64,000 nt of DNA from a virus. Positions within the stretch are counted from its first letter, which is position 1. Every line of letters begins with the position of its first letter. The stretch is from IMG/VR virus record IMGVR_UViG_3300036790_000034, positions 1 through 64,000 of that record, one strand, 5' to 3'. The position numbers were made by a program, and so were the translations under genes. The notes under the pieces were generated by a model, which ran no database searches, had not been told where the DNA came from, and worked only from the letters and a program-made list of their open reading frames with translations. This document shows positions 1-6,894 of the stretch, piece after piece.

Positions 1-148
1 CACGATTGCGAACGAAGCGGAGTTTCTCAGCCGTCATCGGCTTCGTGACATCAGCGAATTGGTTGACACCTGATGCGGCCTTCCGCTTGAGCGTCATCAG
101 ATGTGGCTGTTTGTCTTTGCCAGTGACCCGGTGAAGTTTCGGTTTCAT
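1..148 (-). CDS. Partial small basic protein, C-terminus outside window
   Basis: A minus-strand reading frame starts at 148 and runs off the left edge of the window; 49 codons are visible. The product is rich in Lys and Arg (begins MKPKLHRVTGKDKQ) and shows no motif I recognise. Its ATG overlaps the stop codon of the upstream gene in an ATGA arrangement, so it is probably translationally coupled to it. It is the most distal visible member of the left minus-strand operon. Confidence 0.6.
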   Translation of the reverse strand, partial: MKPKLHRVTGKDKQPHLMTLKRKAASGVNQFADVTKPMTAEKLRFVRNR

Positions 149-366
149 ATTTTCTCACCTACTTTCGCGACAGCGTTGTTGAAGCGAACATCGCTTTTGA
201 CGCGGATACGTTCAGTCTCTGCACGGAAGTGTTCGACCATCACTTGTGCGAGGTCGGCACGGAATTTCTTATCGCCCGTGCTGGCTGCGTGCATGATGTT
301 GTTTGCGAACTCCCTTGGCGAGTAGTTCGGGCTTTTGATTTTTTGATTTGCTTTCAGTTTTGGCAT
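145..366 (-). CDS. Hypothetical 73-residue protein
   Basis: The start at 366 is preceded by CTAGGAGA, the extended Shine-Dalgarno sequence used by many genes of this phage. The protein is mostly helical and charged (ASTGDKKFRADLAQVMVEHF) with no known domain. Its first third overlaps the end of the upstream zinc-repeat gene by 98 nt in another frame, an unusually long overlap. It overlaps the next gene downstream by 4 nt (ATGA). Confidence 0.65.
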   Translation of the reverse strand: MPKLKANQKIKSPNYSPREFANNIMHAASTGDKKFRADLAQVMVEHFRAETERIRVKSDVRFNNAVAKVGEKI

Positions 367-1039
367 TTGTGTCTCCTAGAGTGTTGAGAATTTTCTTGAC
401 TACGATACCACGTTCGAGGATACCTGCTAACTCTTTCTCTGTCAAGCCGGGATGTAACGATTTATTACGCCGAAGAGTTGTAGCACAAGCCCTACAATGA
501 CCTTGTTGTAGGCGTGGTAAATCTGAAGCCCGTAGTTCCGAAATATTACCACAATCACAGAGGACAATAGCCCTTAGTAATTTTAATCTGCCGACAGCCC
601 GTATTTTTAGGACGACCCTCGAACCAAAACGTTGATTCACGGTAACCAGACTTCGATGTGCCTGGCTTGAACAAAGCCTACAAGATTTGCAACATCCCCG
701 GCGTAGCTTTGCACAATCAACCCAAGATATATCGCCGCATACACATACTGTTTTAGCCACCAAACGACCGTCTCGGGGTTTTACAACACGCACTGTGCGG
801 GTTCCGACTATTGTTCCAATCGGCATACTCCTCCGCTGGGTACACAGTTTACAATCTGGGGGCTTATTCCTCAGCATAACACTTGTTTTAAGCCACTGAG
901 TTGCTCCGCAGATACATCCCATTTTTACTTCACTTCCGGGTGTTCTTAAACTCGACGCTCCTATAATTCTTTTTGCTAGAACACGCCGAGACCCTAAGAC
1001 CATTCCGAAAGAGACTTTTTCATTTAGTGAGGGTTTCAT
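269..1039 (-). CDS. Triple CxCG/CxxC zinc-module protein, homing-endonuclease associated type
   Basis: The 256-residue product carries three copies of a module: a Gly-rich strand segment (GTIVGTRTVRVV, FGSRVVLKIRAV), then CxCG, then about 20 residues, then CxxC. The Cys pairs read CICG/CKLC, CVCG/CRLC (with an extra CCKSC) and CDCG/CRAC. Modules of this shape are known beside HNH or AP2 domains of phage homing endonucleases, where they bind DNA through zinc. No nuclease motif is visible here, so it may be a DNA-binding remnant or partner. Start chosen at 1039 (AAGGGACAC before ATG); an ATG at 1057 is in frame. The last 98 nt overlap the next gene. Confidence 0.7.
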   Translation of the reverse strand: MKPSLNEKVSFGMVLGSRRVLAKRIIGASSLRTPGSEVKMGCICGATQWLKTSVMLRNKPPDCKLCTQRRSMPIGTIVGTRTVRVVKPRDGRLVAKTVCVCGDISWVDCAKLRRGCCKSCRLCSSQAHRSLVTVNQRFGSRVVLKIRAVGRLKLLRAIVLCDCGNISELRASDLPRLQQGHCRACATTLRRNKSLHPGLTEKELAGILERGIVVKKILNTLGDTNAKTESKSKNQKPELLAKGVRKQHHARSQHGR

Positions 1040-1072
1040 GTGTCCCTTTCTACTCATTAGAATTGTCGGGCG

Positions 1073-1267
1073 TCACACTGGCACGCCCGCGTTTCGTTGG
1101 TGCAAAGTCAGGCAGAGAATCGAGCACATCTTGCACATTGCACAGCAACCCTTCTGCTTGATGAACGCGGCCTGATAGTCTTCATGCGACCAGCCTGTGA
1201 ATCGTTCACGATTACGTCGTGCGGCCTTCTCTTGTTTCCTCGCGAGGTACGCAGCGTTCTTGCTCAT
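1073..1267 (-). pseudogene. Truncated endonuclease VII-like HNH gene
   Basis: The 64-residue product has the N-terminal half of the endonuclease VII-type homing nucleases common in this window: a basic helix, then GWSHEDYQAAFIKQKGCCAMC. It then ends in 20 unrelated residues. The DHDH, RGLLC and CN...LG motifs that form the active site are missing and I do not see them in another frame downstream. The start at 1267 overlaps the stop of the upstream HNH gene (ATGA). A decayed or nicked copy is the simplest reading; a peptide with zinc-binding function is possible. Confidence 0.6.
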
Positions 1268-1599
1268 ATCGTGCTCACTCTCATAAACCACCAAGGCCAT
1301 CGCAGACAGAACTCTCTCCACAGCACGCCGGGGACATCAGCATCCCATGCAAACAAGGGCGATTGAAGACGCAGCAGCTTGACCACACGCCATTCCAGTA
1401 GGGACAGGTGATGCTTGTCGCGATTGCAGCCGAGACACGAGTATACGAGGTTGCGATGTATCTGTCCTCCGCATCTCTGCGGGACAATGTGGTCCTTGCT
1501 TCGTTGCGTGACCTTCTCGCGGTCCTCGTCATCCGTCAGCTTCACACCGCAGTACGGGCAGCGACCGTGCCAGTTCATTGCATATCCGCGTACGCTCAT
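1264..1599 (-). CDS. HNH homing endonuclease
   Basis: The 111-residue product has a compact HNH core: CPYCG, then KDHIVPQRCGG (the catalytic His region), N of LVYSC, and CLGCNRDKHH. The two CxxC pairs form the structural zinc site. Start at 1599 has a strong site (GGAGGCACG-ATG) and overlaps the stop of the upstream 61-residue gene by ATGA; the end overlaps the truncated gene by ATGA. Free-standing HNH genes of this type cut DNA lacking the gene and copy themselves in. The residues after position 70 are hydrophobic and unlike the usual family ending. Confidence 0.85.
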   Translation of the reverse strand: MSVRGYAMNWHGRCPYCGVKLTDDEDREKVTQRSKDHIVPQRCGGQIHRNLVYSCLGCNRDKHHLSLLEWRVVKLLRLQSPLFAWDADVPGVLWREFCLRWPWWFMRVSTI

Positions 1600-1781
1600 C
1601 GTGCCTCCGGTTTGAAGTGCCACAGCGACGGTGGCACGCTGTCATGATACGTGCGGCCCATGCCATAGAGTGCATCGTTGACGGCCTTCGTGTCGCGTCT
1701 CAATTGAGATGCGGTCACACGTTTCGCCAGCAACGCGTCACTCTTGGCAAACTCAGCGGACATGTCCAATTCGGTCTGCAT
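1596..1781 (-). CDS. Hypothetical 61-residue protein
   Basis: Start at 1781 follows a very good ribosome site (GGAGGATTTATG). The product (MQTELDMSAEFAKSDALLAKR...) is short and charged; I recognise no domain. It is first in a minus-strand group driven by the promoter just upstream and is coupled by ATGA to the HNH gene that follows. Confidence 0.6.
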   Translation of the reverse strand: MQTELDMSAEFAKSDALLAKRVTASQLRRDTKAVNDALYGMGRTYHDSVPPSLWHFKPEAR

Positions 1782-1797
1782 AAATCCTCCAGCGAAT

Positions 1798-1816
1798 AGT
1801 CTACCACAGGTGTCAA
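1798..1816 (-). promoter_or_regulatory. Extended -10 promoter, minus strand
   Basis: On the minus strand TGG-TAGACT forms an extended -10 box. A TTGACA lies only 7 nt upstream of the TAGACT, too close to be its -35, so activity would rest on the extended -10. The same TGGTAGACT occurs at 53606-53613. It lies 17 nt before the start of the 61-residue gene. Confidence 0.4.
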
Positions 1817-1876
1817 GAGAAAATCGAGCCGAGTCACCGAACAGGGACATCTTGGAAAGACACCGAATGGTGACAT

Positions 1877-1905
1877 TTGCATTCTCTTCGCCCATGTGAT
1901 ACGAT
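1877..1905 (+). promoter_or_regulatory. Promoter for plus-strand HNH gene
   Basis: TTGCAT, 17 nt, TACGAT, with TG one base before the -10 (TGATACGAT). It lies just upstream of the ribosome site of the HNH gene at 1922, which is the only plus-strand gene in a minus-strand region, so the cassette appears to carry its own promoter. Confidence 0.6.
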
Positions 1906-1921
1906 AAGAGCGGAGGACTCT

Positions 1922-2440
1922 ATGAAGAGACCAAAGATTAGTTCGTGGCCCTGCACGCTGCATCCCACGAGTCGGCCAACAAATGAACCCAGACCACGCT
2001 GTCGTGGGTGCAAGGCAGCATGGCGTCGTGCATCGTATCTGGATGACCAACAGGACAACCCGAAGGCACGATTCAGAACATGGTGTGCGAACGCTAAGAG
2101 CCGGGGGTTCGACGTTGACATCACATTCAGACAATGGCTCTATATCAAAGCTCAGCCATGCGTCTACCATATAGAAAGTGGCAAATCGGCCATCACAGGC
2201 ATCGACCGCATAAACAACAGACGCGGATATGTCCAACGCAACTGTCAACCATGTTGCGAACGCCACAATCGAATCAAGAGCGATGTGTTTACCCACGCCC
2301 AGATGATGGACCTTGTCCAACGATATAATGTAGAATGTGGAGACAACAAGTCTTCGCTTTCTCTTCGCTCTAAAGCCACGCCCACATCTTCGCCTATTGT
2401 TCGCCCTGTCGATTCGGCCACCAATTCGAGCACACCATAA
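1922..2440 (+). CDS. HNH endonuclease (GIDRIxN type)
   Basis: The 172-residue product contains GIDRINNRRGY, then QPCCERHNRIKSD, the signature of an HNH subgroup seen in phages, preceded by a Cys-containing N-terminal segment (LHPTSRPTNEPRPRCRGC). The same arrangement occurs in the gene at 12860-13279, so the two are paralogs. The start at 1922 has GGAGGACTCT before ATG. It is transcribed against its neighbours from its own promoter, as expected for a mobile homing cassette. The last 25 residues are Ser/Thr/Pro-rich. Confidence 0.8.
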   Translation: MKRPKISSWPCTLHPTSRPTNEPRPRCRGCKAAWRRASYLDDQQDNPKARFRTWCANAKSRGFDVDITFRQWLYIKAQPCVYHIESGKSAITGIDRINNRRGYVQRNCQPCCERHNRIKSDVFTHAQMMDLVQRYNVECGDNKSSLSLRSKATPTSSPIVRPVDSATNSSTP

Positions 2441-2613
2441 GACAGCCTATAGAGCAATGAGGGAGGCGTGTGGGTCTGACGTTCTATTGTGTAGAACGTT
2501 GTGTAATCCCTTTCGTATTCTATTCCCTGTTACCATGCAAACAGACGAGTAATAGCGAACAGACCGCGAAAGATTACGCTTTCCATTCGCCGTGGCCACG
2601 CCCGACGCACTCC

Positions 2614-2631
2614 TGTCTCAAAATGAGATTA
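2614..2631. promoter_or_regulatory. Dyad repeat, copy 1 (possible operator)
   Basis: TGTCTCAAAATGAGATTA contains the palindrome TCTCA-AAA-TGAGA. The identical 18 nt recur at 2774-2791 and the same half-sites with another spacer (TCTCA-TAT-TGAGA) overlap a promoter at 15099. A dimeric repressor site is the likely meaning. Confidence 0.45.
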
Positions 2632-2773
2632 TGACCGATTTGTCCCACTGGTCCCGCTTCGCCTTATTGGGACATACCGCTATCATCGTGTGTTATCATA
2701 GACTTAGCTCGCACCCAGCCTCGTGCCATGTCCCACCAATGGAATCAACGAGATGCGGACTGTCACCCTCGAT

Positions 2774-2791
2774 TGTCTCAAAATGAGATTA
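2774..2791. promoter_or_regulatory. Dyad repeat, copy 2 (possible operator)
   Basis: Exact second copy of the 18-nt sequence at 2614-2631, same orientation, 160 nt away. Two equal sites at this spacing could allow looping by a repressor. No gene for such a repressor was recognised in the window. Confidence 0.45.
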
Positions 2792-2967
2792 AGGGGTAGC
2801 AAGTCGTTGATTCGATTGGGGTTAGGGACAGGGGGTCGGTACTTAGCCAAACCGGGGGCGGGTGTCCACCCCACACGGTCGTCGCGGTCGCGGCTGGCTT
2901 GGCCTAGCCAACGCCCTGCTGTCAAAGGGAGGTAACCTCCTCCCGGCCCGCTCATGCCCGCCGCTCA

Positions 2968-3303
2968 TTACTTCGCCCTTTGTTCGCGGGGCTGAGATGC
3001 CCATATAAATTTTTGGGAATTTTTATAGAAAATAGAAAAGCCCACCGGGAGGCGGGCTATGAGGCAGTCGGGTATCGGTTTCCGTGCGTCGGTCCAGCGG
3101 ACGGGCCGGACGCGGTAGGACTTGCCGGGGAACTGTCGTCGGAGGGTCTTGCAGGCGTTTCTCGCGATGCACTCCGTTCTACAATGTAGATAAAGCTGAT
3201 GAGGAGTCCACGGGTTAGAGTCGGGACACAGCACTCTCGCGACATGCGGCTTCCACCGGGACTCGACATCCCAGCGGTCGGCCACCGACTTCTTCACTTC
3301 CAT
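2968..3303 (-). CDS. Hypothetical basic protein, 111 residues
   Basis: The product is Arg/Trp-rich with scattered Cys and His (HCRTECIARNACKTLRRQF). No domain recognised. The ribosome site before 3303 is weak, and a terminator-like hairpin lies inside the last third of the frame, so either the gene ends within a terminator or the frame is fortuitous. A competing 36-codon frame starting at 3325 overlaps the upstream stop by ATGA. Confidence 0.35.
   Translation of the reverse strand: MEVKKSVADRWDVESRWKPHVARVLCPDSNPWTPHQLYLHCRTECIARNACKTLRRQFPGKSYRVRPVRWTDARKPIPDCLIARLPVGFSIFYKNSQKFIWASQPREQRAK
3026..3058 (-). terminator. Rho-independent terminator, minus strand
   Basis: On the minus strand AGCCCGCC-TCCC-GGTGGGCT forms an 8-bp stem followed by TTTTCTATTTT. 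It would end transcripts of the long minus-strand operon. It lies inside the weak 111-residue frame. Confidence 0.6.
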
Positions 3304-3321
3304 CGAGATAGATGCTCTGGG

Positions 3322-3453
3322 TCATAGTGCCTTCTTCAACTCTTCGAGGACGCTCGGCTTCTGCATCAGTCGATAGAGGTCAATAGGAATTTGGCCGGAG
3401 CGTCCTATGAAGCCGCCATGAGGATGTGACAGACTGCGATTGATGCGTGCCAT
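3322..3453 (-). CDS. Small protein, 43 residues
   Basis: A short frame begins one base after the stop of the upstream gene and ends in a helix (SVLEELKKAL). Tight packing (TGA-C-ATG upstream, ATGA overlap downstream) is the main support; there is no recognisable domain. Confidence 0.45.
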   Translation of the reverse strand: MARINRSLSHPHGGFIGRSGQIPIDLYRLMQKPSVLEELKKAL

Positions 3454-3454
3454 G

Positions 3455-3754
3455 TCAGCCTCGGGGCGGTTGTAGTGACCTCAATCTCAACATGTCAAGC
3501 ATCTTCATCTTGACTTTCTTTCCCGCCGTCCCGTTCCCGGTAAATCCGTGGTAGTGGCTTCCTTGGGGAACGAGCGGCACAGGCGTGGCGATACAGACAG
3601 GATTCATCTCGGGCGGTTTCTCCCGTTCCAATCGTTCGCTTTCGCCGGGGGCTGGTATAAACAGCAGCCCCGTGAATTCGTGTTTGACGCCGTCATGCGT
3701 CTCGTACTTCGGCTCGAAGCCGAGGTCGCTCTGACTAGGCTTTGATTCCGGCAT
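3455..3754 (-). CDS. Hypothetical proline-rich protein, 99 residues
   Basis: The product is Pro/Glu-rich with a Gly-His segment (PQGSHYHGFTGNGTAGKK) and a basic C-terminus. It overlaps the upstream coiled-coil gene by 20 nt. No domain recognised. Confidence 0.5.
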   Translation of the reverse strand: MPESKPSQSDLGFEPKYETHDGVKHEFTGLLFIPAPGESERLEREKPPEMNPVCIATPVPLVPQGSHYHGFTGNGTAGKKVKMKMLDMLRLRSLQPPRG

Positions 3755-4421
3755 CTTTCAACTTTCCGCGATAGTACCGACGGTCAGAACTCGCTCGGTC
3801 GTAGCAACGCTTCGCGAGGAGGGCACGCTTCTGCCACACATCACGTTCGTGGGTCATCTTGCCGTACTCCGCAGCGAGATGATAGAATCGCTTCGCGACG
3901 TATTCAAATTCATGACGGAGTTGCTGGAGGATACTCACTTGTTTCGAGTTCACAATCTTCAGCATGAAGGACTCGAAGTAGGCTCCAAAAGTCTCCTGTG
4001 ACATCTTCGTGATTTTCTCGTCTTTGAAAAAATTCTTGACGAGCAGGTTCTCGATGTTCTCTCGCAGGCGGTCGTTCTGGATGACCAACTCAGCCTCGCG
4101 TGCTTCGAGATACTGATTGACCTGTCTGAGTGCATCGACCTCATTCAGAGCGAGAGCCAACTGATTTGCTTGGTCTTCAATGAGCAGAGTCGTGTTCTCA
4201 ATCGTCGCGGAGTCGCACGGGATGTTGTCGGACTCGGTGATGGCGAGTGCCTTGTCAGCACAATCATCGCAGCCGGGATTACCACAGCCTTTTGTCGTCG
4301 GGGCCATCGCCGCCAGTAGCTCGGGAGCCTTCTGGCATTCTTCACAGACGAACGGCAGGACCACGGAACGACTGGTCACTATTCTCGGTTCGCTGCATTC
4401 GGTACAATTCAGTGTTGTCAT
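3735..4421 (-). CDS. Zinc-finger / coiled-coil protein, 228 residues
   Basis: The N-terminus has CxxC pairs (CTEC ... CEEC, then CGNPGCDDC) that probably bind zinc. Residues about 75-215 are a long charged helix with heptad-like Leu spacing, ending in a basic tail. Such a layout fits a scaffold or nucleic-acid-binding protein, but the function is unknown. The start overlaps the stop of the GNAT gene (ATGA), placing it in the same operon. Confidence 0.7.
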   Translation of the reverse strand: MTTLNCTECSEPRIVTSRSVVLPFVCEECQKAPELLAAMAPTTKGCGNPGCDDCADKALAITESDNIPCDSATIENTTLLIEDQANQLALALNEVDALRQVNQYLEAREAELVIQNDRLRENIENLLVKNFFKDEKITKMSQETFGAYFESFMLKIVNSKQVSILQQLRHEFEYVAKRFYHLAAEYGKMTHERDVWQKRALLAKRCYDRASSDRRYYRGKLKDAGIKA

Positions 4422-4879
4422 ACGAGTTTCCTCCGCATCAAAAGTCCGCTGCCCTTGGGACCATAGTAGCCATCCAAAACTTTGGTGACTCTGAATCCCT
4501 CTTTCAAGTATAGCCTAATCGCATCGACGTTGTCAACGTTGACAGCCAGGCCGATTCCCTTCGACCACCGCAGTCCGTTCTCACGGACCTCACAGACGGC
4601 CTCATCAATCAGAGCCTTGCCGATGCCCTGACCACGCGATTCCTTGCGGACGGCGACGGCCCAGATGTACGGCTCACCATGCTTGTTCGTCCTGATGAGA
4701 AAGCCGAGAAGCGTCCGGCGACCGTATTCATTCTGGTCTCCGTACATGACGAAGACTTGGCCCGTGTCGTATTGCGTCCGCAGAATCCCACGCGGGGCAC
4801 GCTCAAAATCGTCGAACGATGCGTCGTTCAATTCGACGATGTCCTCGAACACCGTGTTCTCTCGTGTCTTCAGAATCAT
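4418..4879 (-). CDS. GNAT family N-acetyltransferase
   Basis: The 153-residue product is the length of a single GNAT domain. Residues about 75-100 hold the acetyl-CoA pyrophosphate loop VRKESRGQGIGKALI, which fits the Q/RxxGxG/A motif, followed by the typical NVDNVDAIRLYLKEGF helix and strand and a YYGPKGSG ending. It transfers an acetyl group from acetyl-CoA, most like RimI-type enzymes; the target is unknown (host protein, ribosomal protein or small molecule). It is coupled at both ends by ATGA overlaps. Confidence 0.85.
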   Translation of the reverse strand: MILKTRENTVFEDIVELNDASFDDFERAPRGILRTQYDTGQVFVMYGDQNEYGRRTLLGFLIRTNKHGEPYIWAVAVRKESRGQGIGKALIDEAVCEVRENGLRWSKGIGLAVNVDNVDAIRLYLKEGFRVTKVLDGYYGPKGSGLLMRRKLV

Positions 4880-5754
4880 CGGAACCTCCTGCCCTTGTCC
4901 TCAAATACATCAGTCGTCGGAGCCGCTGGCCTCGGAGCCGGGACGTGCTGCACAACAACAGGGACTTGCTTTATCTGAGACTTGGCCCACAGAATCTTGG
5001 CCTGAATCTCTTGGATTTCCAACTGCTTGAGTTGGTCTTTCTTTTCTTGCAACGCCGCGTTCAGCTTCGACGCGTCATCAAATTTCGCTTGCTCAAAAAG
5101 TTCATCGACCTCGCTCTGCATCTGACCAACCATCTCTTGGGCTTTCTTCTTATCACCCAATTGCAGTTCGGCAATTTTCTTCGCGAGTTGATAGTCGGTC
5201 AATTGAGATGCGTCGTACTTCTGCATCTGCTGCTGGATGATGGCCGCGTTCTGTGGCTTCTCGTCTATCATGGACCCCGCTTGTATCGGCAACGGCTTAT
5301 ACGAGGGCAAGTCCTTGAAGTCCACACTCACAGGCTTCATTTGGGCACCGCATCTTGCACAGCGAACCCAGATGTCACCATTCAACATCTGGTGCTTGAT
5401 AAGAGCAGAGCCGCCGTCGTTCTTCTTGTGCGAACACGGGTCGGGATTTGTCACGAGTGCTTTGCAAGTTGTGCCGTGACCACTCGGGCCTGTCAGGGCT
5501 TCGTGGGTCCACACTCCGCACAGTTCGCACTTCCATTTATCACCAGTGTGGGCGTGCAGCTTGACATACTCTTGGACAGCAAAATCAATCGTCTGGTCAT
5601 CAACAGGCTTCGAGCAAGTCATGCCGACGTTGCACACATCACAATGAAGGTGCATCCGATTCGTCAGGAACGCCATTGTAAATCTGACATTGCCCTTCGT
5701 CGCGGTCTTCAGCCATTGTTCCATGTAGGCGTCGATGCCGCCGAGTGACGCCAT
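4876..5754 (-). CDS. Zinc-ribbon protein of the KHQM-NGD family, 292 residues
   Basis: There are two zinc-binding regions: CDVC...C then CELCGVW near residues 40-80, and CSHKK...KHQMLNGDIWVRCARCG at about 105-135. The second motif recurs in two structural-region genes (30584 and 31819), defining a phage-specific family. The rest is a long Gln/Lys-rich coiled coil (QLTDYQLAKKIAELQLG) and a Pro-rich tail. The start at 5754 is set by GGAGATAGC before ATG; a TTG at 5775 is weaker. The end overlaps the GNAT gene (ATGA). Function unknown. Confidence 0.7.
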   Translation of the reverse strand: MASLGGIDAYMEQWLKTATKGNVRFTMAFLTNRMHLHCDVCNVGMTCSKPVDDQTIDFAVQEYVKLHAHTGDKWKCELCGVWTHEALTGPSGHGTTCKALVTNPDPCSHKKNDGGSALIKHQMLNGDIWVRCARCGAQMKPVSVDFKDLPSYKPLPIQAGSMIDEKPQNAAIIQQQMQKYDASQLTDYQLAKKIAELQLGDKKKAQEMVGQMQSEVDELFEQAKFDDASKLNAALQEKKDQLKQLEIQEIQAKILWAKSQIKQVPVVVQHVPAPRPAAPTTDVFEDKGRRFR

Positions 5755-5755
5755 G

Positions 5756-5902
5756 CTATCTCCGTAATTCGTCAAGCAACTTCGAGCCGAGGATGTATAT
5801 ACCTATGACGGCTGGGAACAGCGACCAGATGGGACAGTTGACGTAAAGCAGGCCCGCAGCAAATGCCTCGAAGAGAAGTCCGACAACCCATCTCAGGTCC
5901 AT
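5756..5902 (-). CDS. Small membrane protein, 48 residues
   Basis: The frame from 5902 to 5756 encodes two hydrophobic stretches (WVVGLLFEAFAAGLLYV and FPAVIGIYILGSKLL), so two short membrane helices. GGGAG precedes the ATG and the stop lies one base before the ATG of the next gene. Small membrane proteins of phages are often superinfection or holin-type factors, but nothing specific can be said. Confidence 0.55.
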   Translation of the reverse strand: MDLRWVVGLLFEAFAAGLLYVNCPIWSLFPAVIGIYILGSKLLDELRR

Positions 5903-5931
5903 GCTACGCTCCCAGTTCAGCCATGATGCTC

Positions 5932-6063
5932 CTAGCTCTGCATCGCCAACGCGAGAACTTGCTTCGCGGCGTTGCGATAGAATTCAGCGAGTGCCGGACG
6001 GGTCTTGACGCGTTCCGCTCGGTCTTCGTACTTGCGAACTAAATTGACGAGTGCTGTGTTCAT
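5932..6063 (-). CDS. Hypothetical helical protein, 43 residues
   Basis: Start at 6063 follows CTAGGAGGCTCC, a near-ideal ribosome site. The product (MNTALVNLVRKYEDRAER...) is a single charged helix with no known domain. Confidence 0.6.
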   Translation of the reverse strand: MNTALVNLVRKYEDRAERVKTRPALAEFYRNAAKQVLALAMQS

Positions 6064-6071
6064 GGAGCCTC

Positions 6072-6218
6072 CTAGAAAGTGTAAGCGGTCGTGTTGATAC
6101 AACAGGCGAAGAACCAATACGCCGCGAGTTTCCAGTTCCCGGTCCATGCGAACGCGACACTAGTCGCGAGGCATTCGACCGACATCACTGCGATGACGAC
6201 TTTGGCAAACTTGTTCAC
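6072..6218 (-). CDS. Small membrane protein, 48 residues, GTG start
   Basis: The GTG at 6218 overlaps the TGA of the upstream gene (GTGA), which decides the start. Two hydrophobic helices follow (VVIAVMSVECLATSVAFAW; WKLAAYWFFACCINTTAY). Probably an inner-membrane protein; function unknown. Confidence 0.6.
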   Translation of the reverse strand: MNKFAKVVIAVMSVECLATSVAFAWTGNWKLAAYWFFACCINTTAYTF

Positions 6219-6478
6219 TTCGCCATCATCTCCGTCAGCTTGTGTGTGTTCTTGACAGTGCAAGTCTGCTCGTAAACAATCCCATCGACGACGACAAACT
6301 GGCGGTCGAACATATTGATGAGAACCGCGTCAATGACGGTCGGATTCTTCAGTAGGAACGCCATATCGAACGGGTGAATAAGTGCGACGTTCTCAGCCGC
6401 GACTGCACGGCGGACTTCGCTGCGTGCCGCTTCGATTCGCTCTTGAACTTGCGGGTCGATTGGTGTTGGTGTGCTCAT
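6215..6478 (-). CDS. Hypothetical protein, 87 residues
   Basis: Start at 6478 follows CTAGGAGACCT. The product has a helical N-terminus and a mixed C-terminal part (MFDRQFVVVDGIVYEQ); no domain recognised. It is coupled to the downstream membrane gene. Confidence 0.6.
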   Translation of the reverse strand: MSTPTPIDPQVQERIEAARSEVRRAVAAENVALIHPFDMAFLLKNPTVIDAVLINMFDRQFVVVDGIVYEQTCTVKNTHKLTEMMAK

Positions 6479-6485
6479 AGGTCTC

Positions 6486-6680
6486 CTAGAATACGTCGAT
6501 GGTGCCCGAGAACTTTACCTCTTTGACCACGGGTCTTTTCAATCCGTCGTTACGCTTCGCGAAGGTGATTGCTTTGCGACCAGCGGCCTCCGCAGTCGAA
6601 GCCAAAATCCACAGGCTCTCGTACGACATGTGCTGCATCGTCACGCTCCACAAATTTCTTGATGTTGCTCGTTTCGGCAT
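6486..6680 (-). CDS. Hypothetical protein, 64 residues
   Basis: Start at 6680 follows TAGGAGGAGAT. The product is basic and mixed helix/strand (AAGRKAITFAKRNDGL). It is the first protein gene downstream of the tmRNA region in the same direction. Confidence 0.6.
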   Translation of the reverse strand: MPKRATSRNLWSVTMQHMSYESLWILASTAEAAGRKAITFAKRNDGLKRPVVKEVKFSGTIDVF

Positions 6681-6699
6681 ATCTCCTCCTAAAGTCGGT

Positions 6700-6839
6700 G
6701 GGCCGCTGAGGGATTGAACCTCCGGCTCCCAGAGATTACTAGGCGTGGCTTGTTCTAGAATTGCCAGCCGTTCAATCAGTCAGGGACTCTCTGTGATGCT
6801 GGCAGGACTTGCGGTCCCGTTGCGAACCAGCGTCGGCCC
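6700..6839 (-). ncRNA. tRNA-like structured RNA of about 140 nt
   Basis: Read on the minus strand, GGGCCG (6839-6834) can pair with CGGCCC (6705-6700). Just inside the 3' arm is a T-arm-like element, GGAGG-TTCAATC-CCTCA. The body is about 65 nt longer than a tRNA and gives no convincing anticodon arm. It contains competing hairpins (GCTGG/CCAGC and TGCCAGC/GCTGGCA). It directly follows the tmRNA coding piece and could be its 3' portion, a degenerate tRNA, or a separate RNA. Confidence 0.35.
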
Positions 6840-6894
6840 GTATAGAAATTTTGTCCCCGTTCTTTGACACGGTGGGGACCAAGCCGCGTGACTA

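Larger units (their letters stand above)
2441..2967. other. Intergenic region with dyads between converging genes
   Basis: No convincing gene is present. The region holds two copies of an 18-nt sequence with an internal dyad (see separate entries), an inverted TGTCCCA/TGGGACA pair near 2639-2674, and a run of GC-rich sequence (2800-2960) with the near-palindrome GGGAGGTAACCTCC. It separates a plus-strand HNH gene from the end of the large minus-strand operon. Confidence 0.6.

Noticed and set aside
2592-2935. Short frames in the 2.4-2.97 kb gap
   Set aside because: No ribosome sites and no protein-like composition; the region is better explained by dyads and GC-rich structure.
4819-5748. 309-codon plus-strand frame opposite the zinc-ribbon gene
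   Set aside because: Antisense shadow of a gene with clear Cys motifs and coupled neighbours; no ribosome site.
6700-6780. Amber-suppressor tRNA (CTA in a TTCTAGAA loop)
   Set aside because: The flanking bases do not form an anticodon stem, and many genes here use TAG as a normal stop.
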